Source: Ancistrus triradiatus | Taxonomy: Eukaryota > Chordata > Actinopteri > Siluriformes > Loricariidae | Length of the DNA: 64,000 nt | NCBI GenBank assembly: GCA_025084515.1 | Contig: JAJAGP010000343.1 | Span: 248,001-312,000 of the forward strand | Direction: 5' to 3' | Part shown: positions 22,687 to 35,275 of the stretch, piece by piece | Layout: each line of letters opens with the position of its first letter | How positions within the stretch are numbered: position 1 is the stretch's first letter | Translations under genes and position numbers: made by a program | The notes under the pieces: generated by a model | The model's database searches: none | What the model was told of the DNA's origin: nothing | Seen by the model: the letters and a program-made list of their open reading frames with translations, nothing else

Positions 22687-24058
22687 CACATGTGGACAAA
22701 ATGGTTGGCACCCCTCAATTAATGAAAGAAAAACCCATAATGGTAACAGAAATAACTTTAATCTGACAAAAGTAATAATAAATACAACGTCTATGAAAAT
22801 GAACAATCGAAAGTCAGACATTGCTTTTCAACCATGCTTCGACAGAATTATTAAAAAAAAATAAACTCATGAAGCAGGCCTGGACAGAAATGATGGTACT
22901 CTTAACTTAATATCTTGTTACGCAACCTTTTGAGGCAATCACTGCAATCAAATGAGTCCTGTATCTGTCAGTGAGACTTCTGCACCTCTCAGCAGGTATT
23001 TTGGCCCACTCCTCATGAGCAAACTGCTCCAGTGCCTTTTCCAGACGGCATGTTTGAGCTCCTTCCAAAGATGCTCAATAGGATTTAGGTCATGGCTCAT
23101 GGAAGGCCACTTCAGAATAGTCCAGTGATTTCCTCTTAGCCATTCTTGGGTGTTTTTAGATGTGTGTTTTGGGTCATTATCCTGTTGCAAGACCCATGAC
23201 CTGCGACTGAGACCAAGCTTTTTGACACTGGGCAGCACATTTCTCTCTAGAATTCCTTGATAGTCTTAAGACTTCATTGTACCTGTACAGATTCAAGACA
23301 CCCTGTGCCAGATGCAGCAAAGCAGCCCCAGAACATAACAGAGCCTCCTCCATGTTCCACAGAAGGGACAGTGATCTTTTCTTGATATGCTTCATTTTTC
23401 TGTCTGTGAACATAGAGCTGACAGTGATGTTCCTTGAGCTTGAAGTTCACCTTTAACCTCTTTATAAGTTTTGTTACCATATGTATTATCAGTCTCTTTC
23501 ATTTGTCATCAATTTTCCTCCTGCATCCACATCCAGGGAGGTTGGCTACAGTCCCATGGGTCTTAAATTTCTGAATAACATATGCAACTGTAGTCACAGG
23601 AACATCAAGCTGCTTGTAGATGGTCTTATAACCTTTACCTTTAACATTCTTGTCTAGAATTTTCTTTCTAATGTCCTGTGACAACTCTTTCCTTTACTTC
23701 CTCTGGTCCATGTTGAGTGTGGTACACACCTTGTCACCAAACAGCACAGTGACTACCTGAAGCCCTATATATAGGCCCACTGACTGATTACAGGATTGTA
23801 GACACCTGTGATGCTAATTAGTGAACATACCTTGATTTAACATGTCCCTTTGGTCACCATCATCTCTGTCCAAGCCTGTATCATGAGTTTATTTTTTAAA
23901 TAATTCTGTTGAAGCATGGTTGAAAAGCAATGTCTGACTTTCATTTGTTCATTTTCACAGACTTTGTATTTATTATTACTTTTGTCAGATTAGAGTTATT
24001 TCTGTTACCATTGTGGGTTTTTCTTTCATTAACTGAGGGGTACCAACAATTTTGTCTA
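22687..24058 (-). mobile_element. Tc1-like element, family D
   Basis: Inverted ends CACATGTGGACAAAATGGTT and ACCAACAATTTTGTCTAT, with long subterminal inverted repeats (ATTGCTTTTCAACCATGCTT on the left, AAGCATGGTTGAAAAGCAAT on the right). Transposase lies on the minus strand. Confidence 0.88.
22948..23684 (-). pseudogene. Family D Tc1 transposase, frameshifted
   Basis: Order on the minus strand: MSQDIRKKILDKNVKGKGYK with VTTVAYVIQKFKTHG (paired-like domain, 23684-23499); a middle part with EEALLCSGAALLHLAQG-like text in a shifted frame against the correct VPSVEHGGGSVMFWGCFAAS at 23400-23300; and the C-terminal part RSWVLQQDNDPKHTSKNTQE with PSMSHDLNPIEHLWKELKHA (23238-22948), which keeps the second Asp and the Glu. 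The first catalytic Asp region was not found, so there is a deletion as well as frameshifts. Confidence 0.85.
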
Positions 24059-25019
24059 TTTCTCTAGTGTTATGAGTCTGCATGTAAACACCATGTGATG
24101 TTATGAGTCTGTCTTCTACTTCTCCCACTCCTGAGCCATTAAATTCCCATCAGATTGCTCCAGATAGATTCCAGACGAGAACACTATCAGGCCACACAAA
24201 GAGGCACCACACTGCTTATTCTAAGTGTACCAATTAGTGATTTGTAGTGGTAGCCATGTAGCCTCCTAACATTATTTAGCCACATATACAAACTAGAAAT
24301 GCTGTGAACTGAAGTGTGGAGCTACACAAGAGATTTCCTGTTAGGTGCACTCCAGAGAAAATTTTCAATTAACTCAGGAGTGTTGCACATTGATTACATC
24401 AGATGGCTGTGATTGAAATTATGAACAACAAAGTAGGAACATAGACTCTTAGCTGAAGAATTCATGCTCCAAGCTATGGGTGAATGTTTGTTATGATGCA
24501 TATATGAAATTCATTTTCGTATGTCTACCTATTTGGCATACGCTAACATTCTGCTCTACATGTTAATGTAACATGACCTGCTTGCTATAGCCTACAGATG
24601 GCTACATAGTACACTATTATAGCCAAAAGTATGCAGACATTTCTTCTAATTAATGATCTCTTTTATTTCAGCTATACAAACTGCTAACAGATATATAATG
24701 TGAAACACACAGGCATGACATTTCCATAGACAAAGAGTGGCTGTAGAAAGCTTTGTAATAAACACCTTAGTGCTAGTCAGTATGAAGCTGTTACAGGTTT
24801 TCACCTCCCCGACAAGTCAGTTCATCAGTTTTCTGCTGTGTACTCATAAAATATACAGCAGATAGCATAAACCATTTTAAGATGCTTAACTAGAGCATAT
24901 CATCAGTGATGTAACCTGGGGTCTTTGGGTGCTTTAGGTCATCGACATTATACACCCACACAGATCATCTTACAACAGTTTTCAACATCATACACCCTCA
25001 CACTGGCGGAACAGCTGAG
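24059..25019. other. No gene recognised
   Basis: Unique-looking AT-rich sequence with no open frame or repeat that I can name. Confidence 0.3.
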
Positions 25020-25880
25020 GCTGATCAAGCCTCAGCTTGTTCCCTAGCAGCTGTATCCTATGAATCTACTTTTTTGCCATCAGGAGTGTTTTTCAGCTGC
25101 CTCCATGGTATAGTTGATGGCTTTCCTCTTTCTTTCTCTTATCAAGTACAAAGTATGCCTTACAGAGGTTCTAACCTGAAAAGTATCCACATGTAAGCAG
25201 CTTGCCCTCCAACCTCATCTGTGGCAGCTCTTGATAAAGTATTTTCCCTCTTCTGCTCGAAGGTTTCCTCCATGCATTACATTTATGTCATTGACATTCT
25301 TCCCAAGGCACAGTTAACACTGGATAGTTCTTGTCATTTCCGACAGTAAAATTATGGAAAGCCATTGGGTACTGCTAACAAGATGCCAGAGGAACTTGAA
25401 TTACCTAGCCAAATCCACAGACAACTGCCAGTCCTGTCCCCTGTTCAGGAGGCCTGATGCTGCCTTTGTTGTTTAACTTTTCTCCAGCTCTGGCAAAACA
25501 GATGGACTGGTTAGTAGGTTGTACCTTGCAGCTATTAGAGCTCACACTGTACAGTCTCACCAAATATATGCAGTACTAAGTCATGCCACCAGAGTTACCT
25601 TCATTTCCCCAGAGCCTTCAGATAGCAGCTCATAATGTGCTCCAGGGTAACCCTTCTGAGGCAGAGGGGGCAGCCTGGTGTTTCACGCAAACCCAAACAA
25701 TGTAGGTTGGAAGGACTGGTTAGAACATCATAGACTGCCTGGACCAAGAACTTAATACGTTCTGTATATCACAGGTTAGTCCACAAGATCCTATCAATTC
25801 TGTAACTTCACCACATTTGACAGTCCATAACAATATTGGTTGCTTTGCTGGAGAACTTGGCTAACTGGCTCGGAGCCCTC
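25020..25880 (-). mobile_element. Non-LTR retrotransposon (LINE) C-terminal remnant
   Basis: The minus strand near 25710-25600 reads NLHCLGLRETPGCPLC and TLEHIMSCYLKALGK, a CX2C-X7-HX3C knuckle typical of the end of some fish LINE ORF2 proteins, followed by stops. Near 25270 MEETFEQKRE matches the later EExFExKRxKY block of the same protein type. The copy is broken by many stops. Clade not determined. Confidence 0.65.
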
Positions 25881-25891
25881 ATTCCATCATA

Positions 25892-26252
25892 CAGTGGGGC
25901 AAAAAAGTATTTAGTCAGCCACCGATTGTGCAAGTTCTCCTACTTAGAAACATGAGAGAAATCTGTAATTTTCATCATAGGTACACTTCAACTATGAGAG
26001 ACAAAATGAGAAAAAAAAGTCCAAAAATCGACATTTTTAAAGAATTTAATTGGAAATCATGGTGGAAAATAAGTATTTGGTCACCCACAAACAAGCTTAG
26101 ATTTCTGGCTCTCACAGACCTGTAACGTCCTCTTTAAGAAGCTCTTCTGTCCTCCACTCATTACCTGTATTAATGGCACCCGTTTGACCTCGTTATCTGT
26201 ATAAAAGACACCTGTCCACAGCCTCAAACAGTCAGGCTCCAAACTCAACCAT
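25892..26252 (+). mobile_element. Tc1 family C, 5' fragment
   Basis: Starts CAGTGGGGCAAAAAAGTATT after TA, includes the leader up to CCAAACTCAACCAT, just before the transposase start, and then stops abruptly. Confidence 0.9.
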
Positions 26253-27056
26253 ACTAACACTGAAGTCATTACTTATGCCCAGAGACCTTTGCCTATATAG
26301 AGTATGTCAAAAGAAAAAAGATTAGGGGGTCAGAAGTCTGAAAAAAAAAAAATCAAAATTCCTTCTATTTTGCATTTTTATTTAATAATAATGAAATAAT
26401 GAATAACATATTTAATAACGGAACATTTATAGGGCACTTGAAGTCAGATATATAAGCATTCAGTAACATCACATGATGCTCTTTGGAATATTGTGAAATC
26501 GTGCTGGGATAACATGGATCACCACATATTGAACAAACATGTGGAGTCCATGCCGGCTCGAGTGGATGCTGTCATTACAACCACAGAAGGCTACATTAAG
26601 TCTGACATTTCTTTATTTTTCTTAAAGATTCAACTTTCCACTCAGGTTATTATCATGATAAGATTTGTCATGAAAATAAATTAATTAATCTGGAAAAAAA
26701 ACAAGCATATTCACTAATGATCTCAGGCTTTTGCCTATCACTGCACAAAAAACTTTTCTTTATTAATATGAGGGATTCATAACTGGAAGTCTGCCTGAAA
26801 GCTCCTTGAACACATCAAACATATGCAGTCCATGTGATCTTATAAGAGATGCATTTAGTAATTAAATGTTCTGTCTTCCCTTTGCACTTCTGCTCTGCTT
26901 CAGATCAAAGCTAAAAGGATATTTATACTGTAATCTTGTCTAATAGCATTCATAAATTAAGTCGCAATCTGTACTGACGTTTAATATTTGCTTCTAAAGT
27001 TCTGTCCAAATTGGGATTACTTTATTGAGAGAATGTTTGTTTTATATATACACAAA
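26253..27056. other. No gene recognised
   Basis: AT-rich, with a poly-A run at 26341-26351. No coding or repeat signal that I can name. Confidence 0.3.
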
Positions 27057-27127
27057 ACAAACTCTCTCTCTCATATATATATATAAATAAATAATACACA
27101 CTCACACACACACGCGCATGCATGCAT
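27057..27127. repeat. Compound microsatellite (CT, TA, CA)
   Basis: CAAACTCTCTCTCTCATATA, then TATAAATAAATAA, then CACACTCACACACACACGCG and CATGCATGCAT. The family C fragment inserts at its end. Confidence 0.8.
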
Positions 27128-27128
27128 A

Positions 27129-27396
27129 CAGTGGGGCAAAAGTATTTAGTCAGCCACTGATTGTGCAAGTTCTCCTACTTAGAAACATGAGAGGTCTGTA
27201 ATTTTCATTATAGGTACACTTCAACTATGAGAGACAAAATGAAGAAAAAAAATCCAGGAAATCACATTGTAAGATTTTTTAAGAATTTAATTGTAAATTA
27301 TGGTGGAAAATAAGTATTTGGTCAATAACAAAACTTCAACTCAATACTTTGTAACATAACCTTTGTTGGCAATGACAGAGGTCAAACGTTTCCTCC
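27129..27396 (-). mobile_element. Tc1 family C, 3' terminal fragment (minus)
   Basis: The outer end CAGTGGGGCAAAAGTATTTA and TTGGTCAATAACAAAACTTC followed by AACCTTTGTTGGCAATGACA is the reverse complement of the 3' end and transposase C-terminus (SVIANKGYVTKY) of family C. Confidence 0.88.
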
Positions 27397-27599
27397 TGTG
27401 GCTCTGATTTAATAGCCATCTGCTGGAAACAGCAGTTCCTGAGGCCCTGGTTTTGAATCTTGGGCTGTGCTGCCAACGCAAATGTCACATGATACGGTAC
27501 CAGAATTCGGCAATGGACTAGTACTTCAACATGCTCCCAGTGATTTCTGACATATGCTTCCCAACTCCTCATTACCCTGACCAGGTTAACTGGGGGTAA

Positions 27600-27920
27600 A
27601 ATGGGATACACTTTATTATCCGCTCGATTCAGGGTCACGGAAGAGCTGGTACCTAGCTGGCAGCACAGGGCGCAAGGCAGGAACAACCCTAGATAGGGCA
27701 CCAATCCATCATAGGGCACACAAACTTACAGACTGATACACACACACACACCAAGGGGCACCAATTAAGCTAACAAGCCTGTTTTTGTGGTAGGAAGCTG
27801 GAGTACACCCACAAGGACAAAGGGAGGGCATGCAGACTCTATCCAGAAAGGACTCAGACTGATAGACCTGGTACTGAACCCAGGGCCATCTCGCTGTGAG
27901 GTAAGCCACTGTGCCACCCA
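27600..27920 (-). mobile_element. DANA/V-SINE-like SINE with tail (minus)
   Basis: In reverse orientation it has the tRNA head GGGTGGCACAGTGGCTTACC and box B-like GGGTTCAGTACC, then GAGTCTGCATGCCCTCCCTT and GTGGGTGTACTCCAGCTTCC. A tail with (CA)n and CAGGGCGCAAGGCAGGAACA lies at its left. Confidence 0.8.
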
Positions 27921-28466
27921 AAATGGGACACTTTATCCTTTTTAATTATAAAGTAGTGCTTTATACACGCAACTGCTTTATATAGAGCAGTTGTTTTTTT
28001 TAAAATGCCTCTTTATTCAGCCAGTGTTGACTGGATTCTTGTTTTGTTTGTTTGTTTGTTTCATTTCGAGAGAATGGAGTTCTTCCAAGATGCACTCCAG
28101 TAAAATAGTGCAGAGACTATTCTAATGCCTCCATTTGTAGATTTAATAATATTTCTTATTGACTTGGATTTGTATGCTATCGGACTTCTGACAAGTTGTA
28201 GTGGTCAAAAACTTTCTATACCACCTAACATGATATGACATTGTAAAATCACCAAAGATGTGCATCTCTGACAAAAATGATCAGGGCACTACCGAAGCCA
28301 GTGAAAAACAATAGCCAAGACTTCCTGTATTATCTCAGGTGAGGAGGAAGTTTATATATCTTGGAAGATAAACCTGTCCAAACACTGGCCAATATGATCC
28401 GCAATGCTTTCTGATGCATTTTTGAGTATGCAATGTGCTTCCGTCGTGTTGAAAAATCTCATAATT
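27921..28466. other. No gene recognised
   Basis: AT-rich with a (TTTG)n run near 28040-28060; nothing coding. Confidence 0.3.
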
Positions 28467-28560
28467 TAGTGAGTAATGGCTTGAAAGTGAAAAAGTAACA
28501 GCAAAACACTTACTCTATTGGTGAACTCCTTAGCATAGCTGCTAAGCTAACTGCAGCCTG
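28467..28560 (+). repeat. Second copy of the 18655-18750 repeat
   Basis: TGAGTAATGGCTTGAAAGTG and ACTTACTCTATTGGTGAACT match the first copy with small changes. Confidence 0.6.
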
Positions 28561-28832
28561 TGTTCTGGAGCATTTAATTCTTGTTTTGCTTTCGGGTGGC
28601 TTTTATAAACGTTTATAAATGTTTTTCGGACCCACAGTCTTATTTGCACTAAGAATGCAGTATTGTAGATGTAAATATAAAAAAAAACACGATAAACATG
28701 AGATCTTTTCTGAGGTCTATGGTGAATCTGAATCATGACTCTTGAATCGTGAATCAGGTTTCAGCTGAAACGAGTTGCGCAGTTCGACTCATACAAGTTT
28801 AAGCAAGTCTGATGAGTATCAACACTTCTCTG

Positions 28833-29130
28833 CCTGAGGTCCTCAGAAATCTCCTTTGTTCATGTCATGATACGTTTCCACAAACATGTCGTCCAGACCA
28901 GACATTGATAGACCCCTGTTCGTTAAATACAACAGGGCACCCACTCATGCCCGATTGTCATCCCATTGATTGACAACACCTCGCTCTATAATTCACCTTC
29001 AAATCAACTGCTACTCCAAGAGGTTCATACTTTTGCCACTCAGGAAAAAAAAGTGTGTTTAATTGGGTTCTCCTCATTTACTTTTAGGATTTGTGTGAAA
29101 ATCACTTGATAGGTTAGGATACATTTATGA
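28833..29130 (-). mobile_element. Tc1 family B copy 5, 5' fragment (minus)
   Basis: Reverse orientation: GAGGTCCTCAGAAATCTCCT (transposase N-terminus), then the leader and GGTTCATACTTTTGCCACTC and GGGTTCTCCTCATTTACTTT of the 5' repeat. The outermost end is missing. Confidence 0.85.
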
Positions 29131-30391
29131 AGCCCCCAATTAATAACCATCTTCACCTTAACACCGTACTCTTCAATGTGCACCATGCACCTTGCTGGTG
29201 ATTATTCCTATTGACAAGGGTGTCCTTAAACATCACACAATTTCAATTCTGTAGTCATAAAAGAGGCTCCATTCTCCAGTGGTGTAAGAAATTGTCAGAA
29301 CTGGTCTTCACTGACCAACATACAAATAGCTGTTATTGTTAAGTGACAGGAGGGTTGACACAGCGACCAATGGGTGTGCACTCACAATTGCAGTTCACCT
29401 CTGCTGCGGGTGCTTTGAGAACTTGTGTCATTCTGAACAGTTGCCCCCTGCTACTTCCACATATTAAAAGGCTTCAACATTGTCATTAGACTCAGCCTAC
29501 ACAACGCCACGTGATGATTGGGTATTAGCAAAGGCATGTATCGAGACTCAATATCACATGATTCCTTCCTTAGCAGTAATATTACTGCAATACAAAATTA
29601 ATCTAAAGAAATGAAAGTTACTTACTCACCCTGAAGCACTGGAAGAAATGCTGTCCACTTGTCACTGCAGCTGATTGTTCTGAGATGCAGTCATATGCCA
29701 TTCAAGCTATTATTTACCCAAGTTGTTGAATCCATTTTTAGGACCTTGTATGCCTTAAATCATTGTCCTGCAAGAAGATTTAACCAGGTGCTGCCATTTT
29801 CAGAAAAATCTCCTGGTACTTTACTGCAATTTTCTCCTAGCAATTTTCAACTAGCCTTACATAGCCACAAATCTTCTACCATGTGTAACAGTGTGGATTA
29901 GCTTCTTTTTTGTATAACAATCATTGTCATGCCAACTGAACAGAGGCTACATTAAAATATAAGCCAGGTTAGTTGTTACCAGGGTTAAAAAATAAATTTT
30001 TTAGAAGTTTCTTCTCTTGCACTGTGAAGTAACATAAACAAGCAGCATGCTTCACCACAGGGGGAAAGTAAAGGCTGATTAAAGCAATTAATTTTGGACA
30101 ACACAGAATAGACTGCTTAAATCTTGTAGTAGAGAATGGTTTGGATGCGTCGAGTACATTCCCCTCATTTGAAGTTAAAACAAAAAAAAAAGAAAAGAAA
30201 GAAAAACCTTCCAGAGACCAACAGTGCCACCATCTGGAAGATGTGTAGGTGAAAAAATAATAATATTCCATGAAAGGCTTGAGGCAAGAAAATCAAGAAA
30301 TCAATACATACAAAAAAAGATGCCTAAAAATTAGTCCAGACACAGATGCAGTAATAAAGAAGAGGCCAGCATAATAAAAAGAAAATGCTGT
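29131..30391. other. No gene recognised; flank beyond axin1 3' end
   Basis: AT-rich. The plus open frame at 29659-29901 and the minus frame at 29969-30271 have no family signal. An A-rich purine run lies at 30180-30208. Confidence 0.3.
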
Positions 30392-32589
30392 TTTATTACA
30401 TGTCTTTATTTTCCGAAAGTACCATAAAATGATCTGTACAACTCTGCACACTCGGGCAGAACCAGGGCACTAAATATCCAAATCAGGTTGCTGTCTGGAG
30501 ACACATAGAAATGTACATATTTACATAGAAAATGCTTATTCAATGTGTGACGACACTTCACATGGGAAACTAACAGAAATAAGTTCATACTTAAAAGCAA
30601 AATAAGAACATAATGCTAGAATTAAAAGACAATGATTCAAGACCCTGGTACTCCTCAGACAGAACAGAGGGGATGAGACTACAGAGCATGAGCATGCTCA
30701 TCAAGGCACTCCAATGTACTATATACAGGGAACCCATTATAAGTGAGAGCTCACTTACAGGCTTTTCACAGTAATTATGAACCTCTTTATATGCCCACTG
30801 AAAGACCCTAAGCACGATGACAATTTTGCTGCAAGTACAATGGCTTGGGTATTTAAAAAAAAAAAAAAAAAAAGGTTCACTGTAGCGGAGTACCGACTCT
30901 GTCCAAGTAAATGAAGGACTAAAACATCTTTGATGGCATGAAAGAAGGGGAAGGGAACGTGATTCCCAATGTTGAACTGACAATGTTTGACACAGGAAGC
31001 TGAGATCATCTTACGGGGGGCCAGGAAATGACGCATATAGACTTACAGCACCGTTCACTGTGCGCCACATCCCAGCGGCAAACACTAAAGAACCAGTCCA
31101 TATAATCCCAATAAGAATTCTCTATACTGTGCAGGACCTTCATCAAAGATCAGTGTGAGTGAATCACAGAAAACCAGTTCAAGAAAGAGACTGGACACAG
31201 AATAGCACGTGTGCAAGTCCTACAGTACACTGTTCTTTGGTGTTGTGTGTCCTCTTAACGAGTACATCACTGTATGCTAGTGTTAGACAAAAATCCTGCC
31301 AAGCACCAAATTCAGCCATTTCAAGCCTGAAGGCTACACTTTATTACTCAGTTGTACTTCTGTAATACGTTATGGACAGTGTAAACATGATCTTTATGTA
31401 GGTGGGTGACATACAGCTGCACATGACATACAGCTCCGCACAGCCAAACACATTCCCTCACGTATGCCAACATGGGCGACTGAATCCACGCTAGAATACG
31501 AAAACAAGTGAGCAATTCCCTATTTTATTTTGGATACTGAGTAGACATAAAAATAATTTGGTTCCAAATCACTGACATGCTGGTTTGTACAAGGTTCTGT
31601 ACACCTGTTTTGTTGTTCTGATAGCCAGACCAAACACTATAGGCTAGGTAAAGAAGGGAGTCCTGGGTCGCATTTCATTTTATGGCCAACGGTTCTAGTC
31701 AAAACCACTGAACCACTAATGACACACAAAGGCATAGCTCTGGCGGCGCCTCAACCAAGCTTGGCACTCACCATAATGTCATGATCATTCGACAAAATCT
31801 AAGCGACCTACCCTCCTTCCCATCTGACATCGATGCAAAACGCAGGGAAGTGCAGCACACTGAGTGGAGAACAAATGAGATTTAAATTTAAAAGCACTTG
31901 TGAGAGAATGAGCTATGGTTCCTGGTTTTCATTCAGCCTCCTGCATGAAAGGGTGTCATGAAACCGACGTTCTCAAACTGGATCTGCCACAGCTTTAAAA
32001 GCAAACCAACATGGTTATTTTTCATTTTAAATATTTAAATAGTTATAAAACTTTTTTCCTCTTTTTTGCTGTTTTAAACAGGCTGTCTGTACACGTGTGG
32101 TACCACTAAATATAAAAATTACAAGAGGCGTGACGGTAGAAAGTATACCTTCCTTCTGACAGGTCATATCAAAAATAGGCAGCTTTAGTAAACATATTTC
32201 TTAGCAATTCTTTTTTTTTCTAGTCAAACTTTACATTGCTACATGACATTTTAAAGTTAGAAATATACCAAAATGATGTGTGTGCTGCCTCGCTCCTTTA
32301 TAAAGTCCATTGGCTTTCTGAATCCCACAGTGACCGGAGCGGTTATGTGGGACCAGAACAGGGTTTAGTGCAGAGGTAGAAGCCTTGGAGTCTATAGCGT
32401 ACATTCCACAGTGCTCACTGCTCTCTCATCCTCTCTCTCACTCTCTCTTCATCCCCAATTCCGCTCGACCTTCCACACACACTCTCACACACACACCAGC
32501 ACCTCCATTCACGTCTTTCCCTTCGTGGCAGTTGTGCAGCTCCTCCTATTCCTCAACTCTCCATCGGCACATCTCCTGCTTCCTGATCC
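30392..32589 (-). other. axin1: Proposed axin1 3'UTR with two polyadenylation signals
   Basis: Downstream of the axin1 stop the minus strand runs about 2.2 kb without a recognisable repeat, in contrast to both sides. Two AATAAA signals on the minus strand (TTTATT on the plus strand) lie 13 bp apart at 30405-30410 and 30392-30397. A 3'UTR ending there would be roughly 2.2 kb. The segment holds AT-rich runs and CT repeats and no convincing reading frame. The extent is inferred; other TTTATT hexamers inside could give shorter forms. Confidence 0.45.
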
Positions 32590-32716
32590 TCAGTCGATCT
32601 TCTCCACTTTGCCAATAATCTTCTCCTCAAAGATGGGCAAGATGGCATCATCCTCTCGTACCTCCTCAAACACCACGCCACAGTCAAACTCATCGCTCAC
32701 CTTCTTGAAATAATAC
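32590..32716 (-). CDS. axin1: axin1 terminal coding exon: DIX domain C-terminus and stop
   Basis: 127 nt of coding sequence, acceptor TGTCACAG. It encodes YYFKKVSDEFDCGVVFEEV, then REDDAILPIFEEKIIGKVEK-ID and TGA. This finishes the DIX domain and the protein; vertebrate Axin1 ends in the same EEKIIGKVEK(V/I)D. Only conservative changes from human are visible (DDAILPI against DEAVLPV). The exon continues into the proposed 3'UTR, which starts with a C/T-rich stretch (CTCTCT runs on the plus strand near 32430-32480). A truncated Tc1-like copy sits in the intron just upstream. Confidence 0.97.
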
Positions 32717-33136
32717 CTGTGACAGTGACAAAAATGCATGTTTATCTGATCTGCTTGCTTCGCTTCTTTCTGCAGTTGAAATGGCTGCAAATGATTACAA
32801 ATTCTGTATGCCAGTACTGTGCAAGACCAGAATCGAAATGCATGACTGCATGCTAAAATGGTCTTTGCTGCAGATTTGAACTGCTTTAAACAATGATGCA
32901 CCAAATTTTTAATTCTTGGACAAACCAAAACCAGAATTCTAATCGCACACCAAGCTGAAAAATGGATTGAGAGCGTTTTTCTCGTATTTTCTATGTAAAA
33001 AAAACTTTTATTTTTGATGTTTCACATGAACAGTGAGTTCTATAGATGCTAAAAGGTTTCCACACTTTCACTGTTGCGCTGCTGCGCAGCTACACTGGCA
33101 GGAACAGGAGAGTGAAACAAACATTATTTTTATTTA

Positions 33137-34035
33137 CAGTGGTGCTTGAAAGTTTGCGAGCCCATTAGAATTTGCTAGATTTCTGCATATGATCAAACCA
33201 TCACCACATTTTCACACAAATCCCAAAAGTAGATAACCCGACTAAACAACTGCAATTAACAAAGACAAAACTATACTTGGACATTTATTCATTTATTGAG
33301 GAAAACTATATAAACATACATATGTGAGTGGCAAAAGTATTTGAACCTCTGTTTTCAGTATCTGGAGTGACCCTTGTGCAACTACATGATGCCAGTAACT
33401 GTTGATCAATCCTGCACATCAGCTTGAAGGACTTTTAGCCCATTCCTCGAAAAAGAACTTCTTCAAACCTGGGATTTTGGTTGGCTGCTTCACATGAGCT
33501 GCTTCCACATCATTTCTATCGGATTAAGGTCAGGACTTCGCATTGGCCATTCTAAATAATTACATTTTATCCTCCCTGTCCATTTTTTGGTAGAACGACT
33601 TGTGCTTAGGATCCACATTCCCTTGAGAGTGCAATGTCCTGACATTTTCTTTTAAAATTTGCTGGTATAATTCAGAATTCGCTAATCCATCAATGATGGC
33701 AAACCATCCTGGCCCAGATGCAACAAAACAGGGCCAAACCACAATACTACTATCACCATGTTTCACAGATGGAATAAGGTGAGAATACAGTGCTTTCCTC
33801 TAGAAACAATGCTTCTCATTTGAATCAAATTTTCTATTTTGGTTCACAAAATGTTTTTCCAATAGCCTGTTGAAATGTTGATGTGCCACGTGGTGGGCAT
33901 CACTGCTTTCGCAAAGCAACGGATTCAACCCTGCAACCCTGCCATGCATACCATTCTTGTACGGTCTTCTCTGAGCGGTGGGCTCATTAACATCAGCCAA
34001 TGTGAAAGGCCTTTTTCTGCTTAGACTCTGGACTG
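33137..34035 (-). mobile_element. Tc1 family B copy 6 in axin1 intron (truncated)
   Basis: Begins CAGTGGTGCTTGAAAGTTTG at its 3' outer end, continues through the decayed transposase on the minus strand (KHGDSSIVVWPCFVASGPGW at 33766, ADVNEPTAQRRPYKNGMHGR near 34000) and stops at the second HTH. The 5' end is missing. It lies in the intron before the last axin1 exon. Confidence 0.9.
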
Positions 34036-34503
34036 TTCTCTAATCACTCAATCACAGATCTATCAGCTATTTGTTGATGTTCATTCCATATGGATCGTCA
34101 CTGGTAAGCTGCAAGTGTATTCATACCTTATGATAAGGATATAACTTCCAAATAGACATTTAAGGACTTGCATAAGCTACCTTGGGTAAAGGTATCTGCC
34201 ATCACAAATGTAAATGACGAATTTTAACTTTTATTTTATTTAAATGTCATGCCGGCTGCCTCAGATGCATGTGCTTCCAATTCTAACCAAAAATTTTGGT
34301 GCATCTCTAATTTCCAGTGTTTGAACTGCATAGAAGTCATCTCAGCATCTCATAAGTACAGATCAAAGATAAAATAATAGAAACTCTTAAAAAACAAACA
34401 TTTAAGAAATACCAATCATGTCATTAATACTTACACCCATTCAGTGATAGCATTACTACATTTGTGATCACAATTTAAGGCAGGGCATAAAAAAAAGTTT
34501 TAC

Positions 34504-34653
34504 CTATAGATCCCTTTTTTAGTAAGCAGCTCCTTGAACTGTCCCAGCGTGACAATCCTCCCTTTTACTGAGGTTCTGTAAGGGATGGGTTCACCACAGA
34601 AGTAATAGGCCACAGTGATGTTCTCACATGGTTGCTTCTTCATACCTTTGTGC
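34504..34653 (-). CDS. axin1: axin1 coding exon: DIX domain, first part
   Basis: 150 nt, acceptor TTCTACAG, donor GTAAAA. It encodes HKGMKKQPCENITVAYYF, then CGEPIPYRTSVKGRIVTLG and QFKELLTKKGIY, with a split Arg codon. This is the N-terminal two thirds of the DIX domain, the ubiquitin-like fold through which Axin polymerises head to tail and binds Dishevelled. The signature residues VAYYFCGEPIPYR, VTLGQFKELLTKKG are all present, with no break. The donor GTAAAA is weaker than the other donors in this gene but is the only one in phase with the last exon. Confidence 0.97.
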
Positions 34654-35275
34654 CTGTAGAACAAAGGAACAGGAGTGATTAATTCAGGCTGTGTAATTAA
34701 GCATACAACATTTATAAAAGTACCAAATCTGCGTATACGAATGGAAAGTGATATTATGATTTGTTGCCATTACAGTAAATAGGCTATGACAATATGAACA
34801 GTGCAATGTCAACAAAGATTGTGACCAGAGGAAAGGCTCCATGCAGCTTTACATCCTAGCTGCTGACAGGCACTGCTTGCATCTTATGAGACTGCATTTA
34901 TGTCTTCTTCAGTAAAGTTTTCATGTTCTCTTAAAAGCAACATAAGGCATCCCAAAGTCCATGCATTAACTTAAATACCAAAGAGCCCGTGCTTCCACTG
35001 ATCATCATCATATGGGTGACACGAACAAAACTGACAACAAACTGGTGGCTACTAGCTACCAAACGTCAGAGCTTCACAAATGTAAAACTACACATGGGAA
35101 GGCAATGAGAAAAGATGTTAGGATGGACAAACTAGAGTATTTTAGTACACTACGCAGAGCGCATGTAACACACCCTAGGCGGTATGCATGTAGCAGCACA
35201 TGGGAGTGGTGTGCTATGCTCTATTAAAGGGGTAAATGGAAAGGCATGTTCAAAGACTAGGCCAGTGAGACATAC

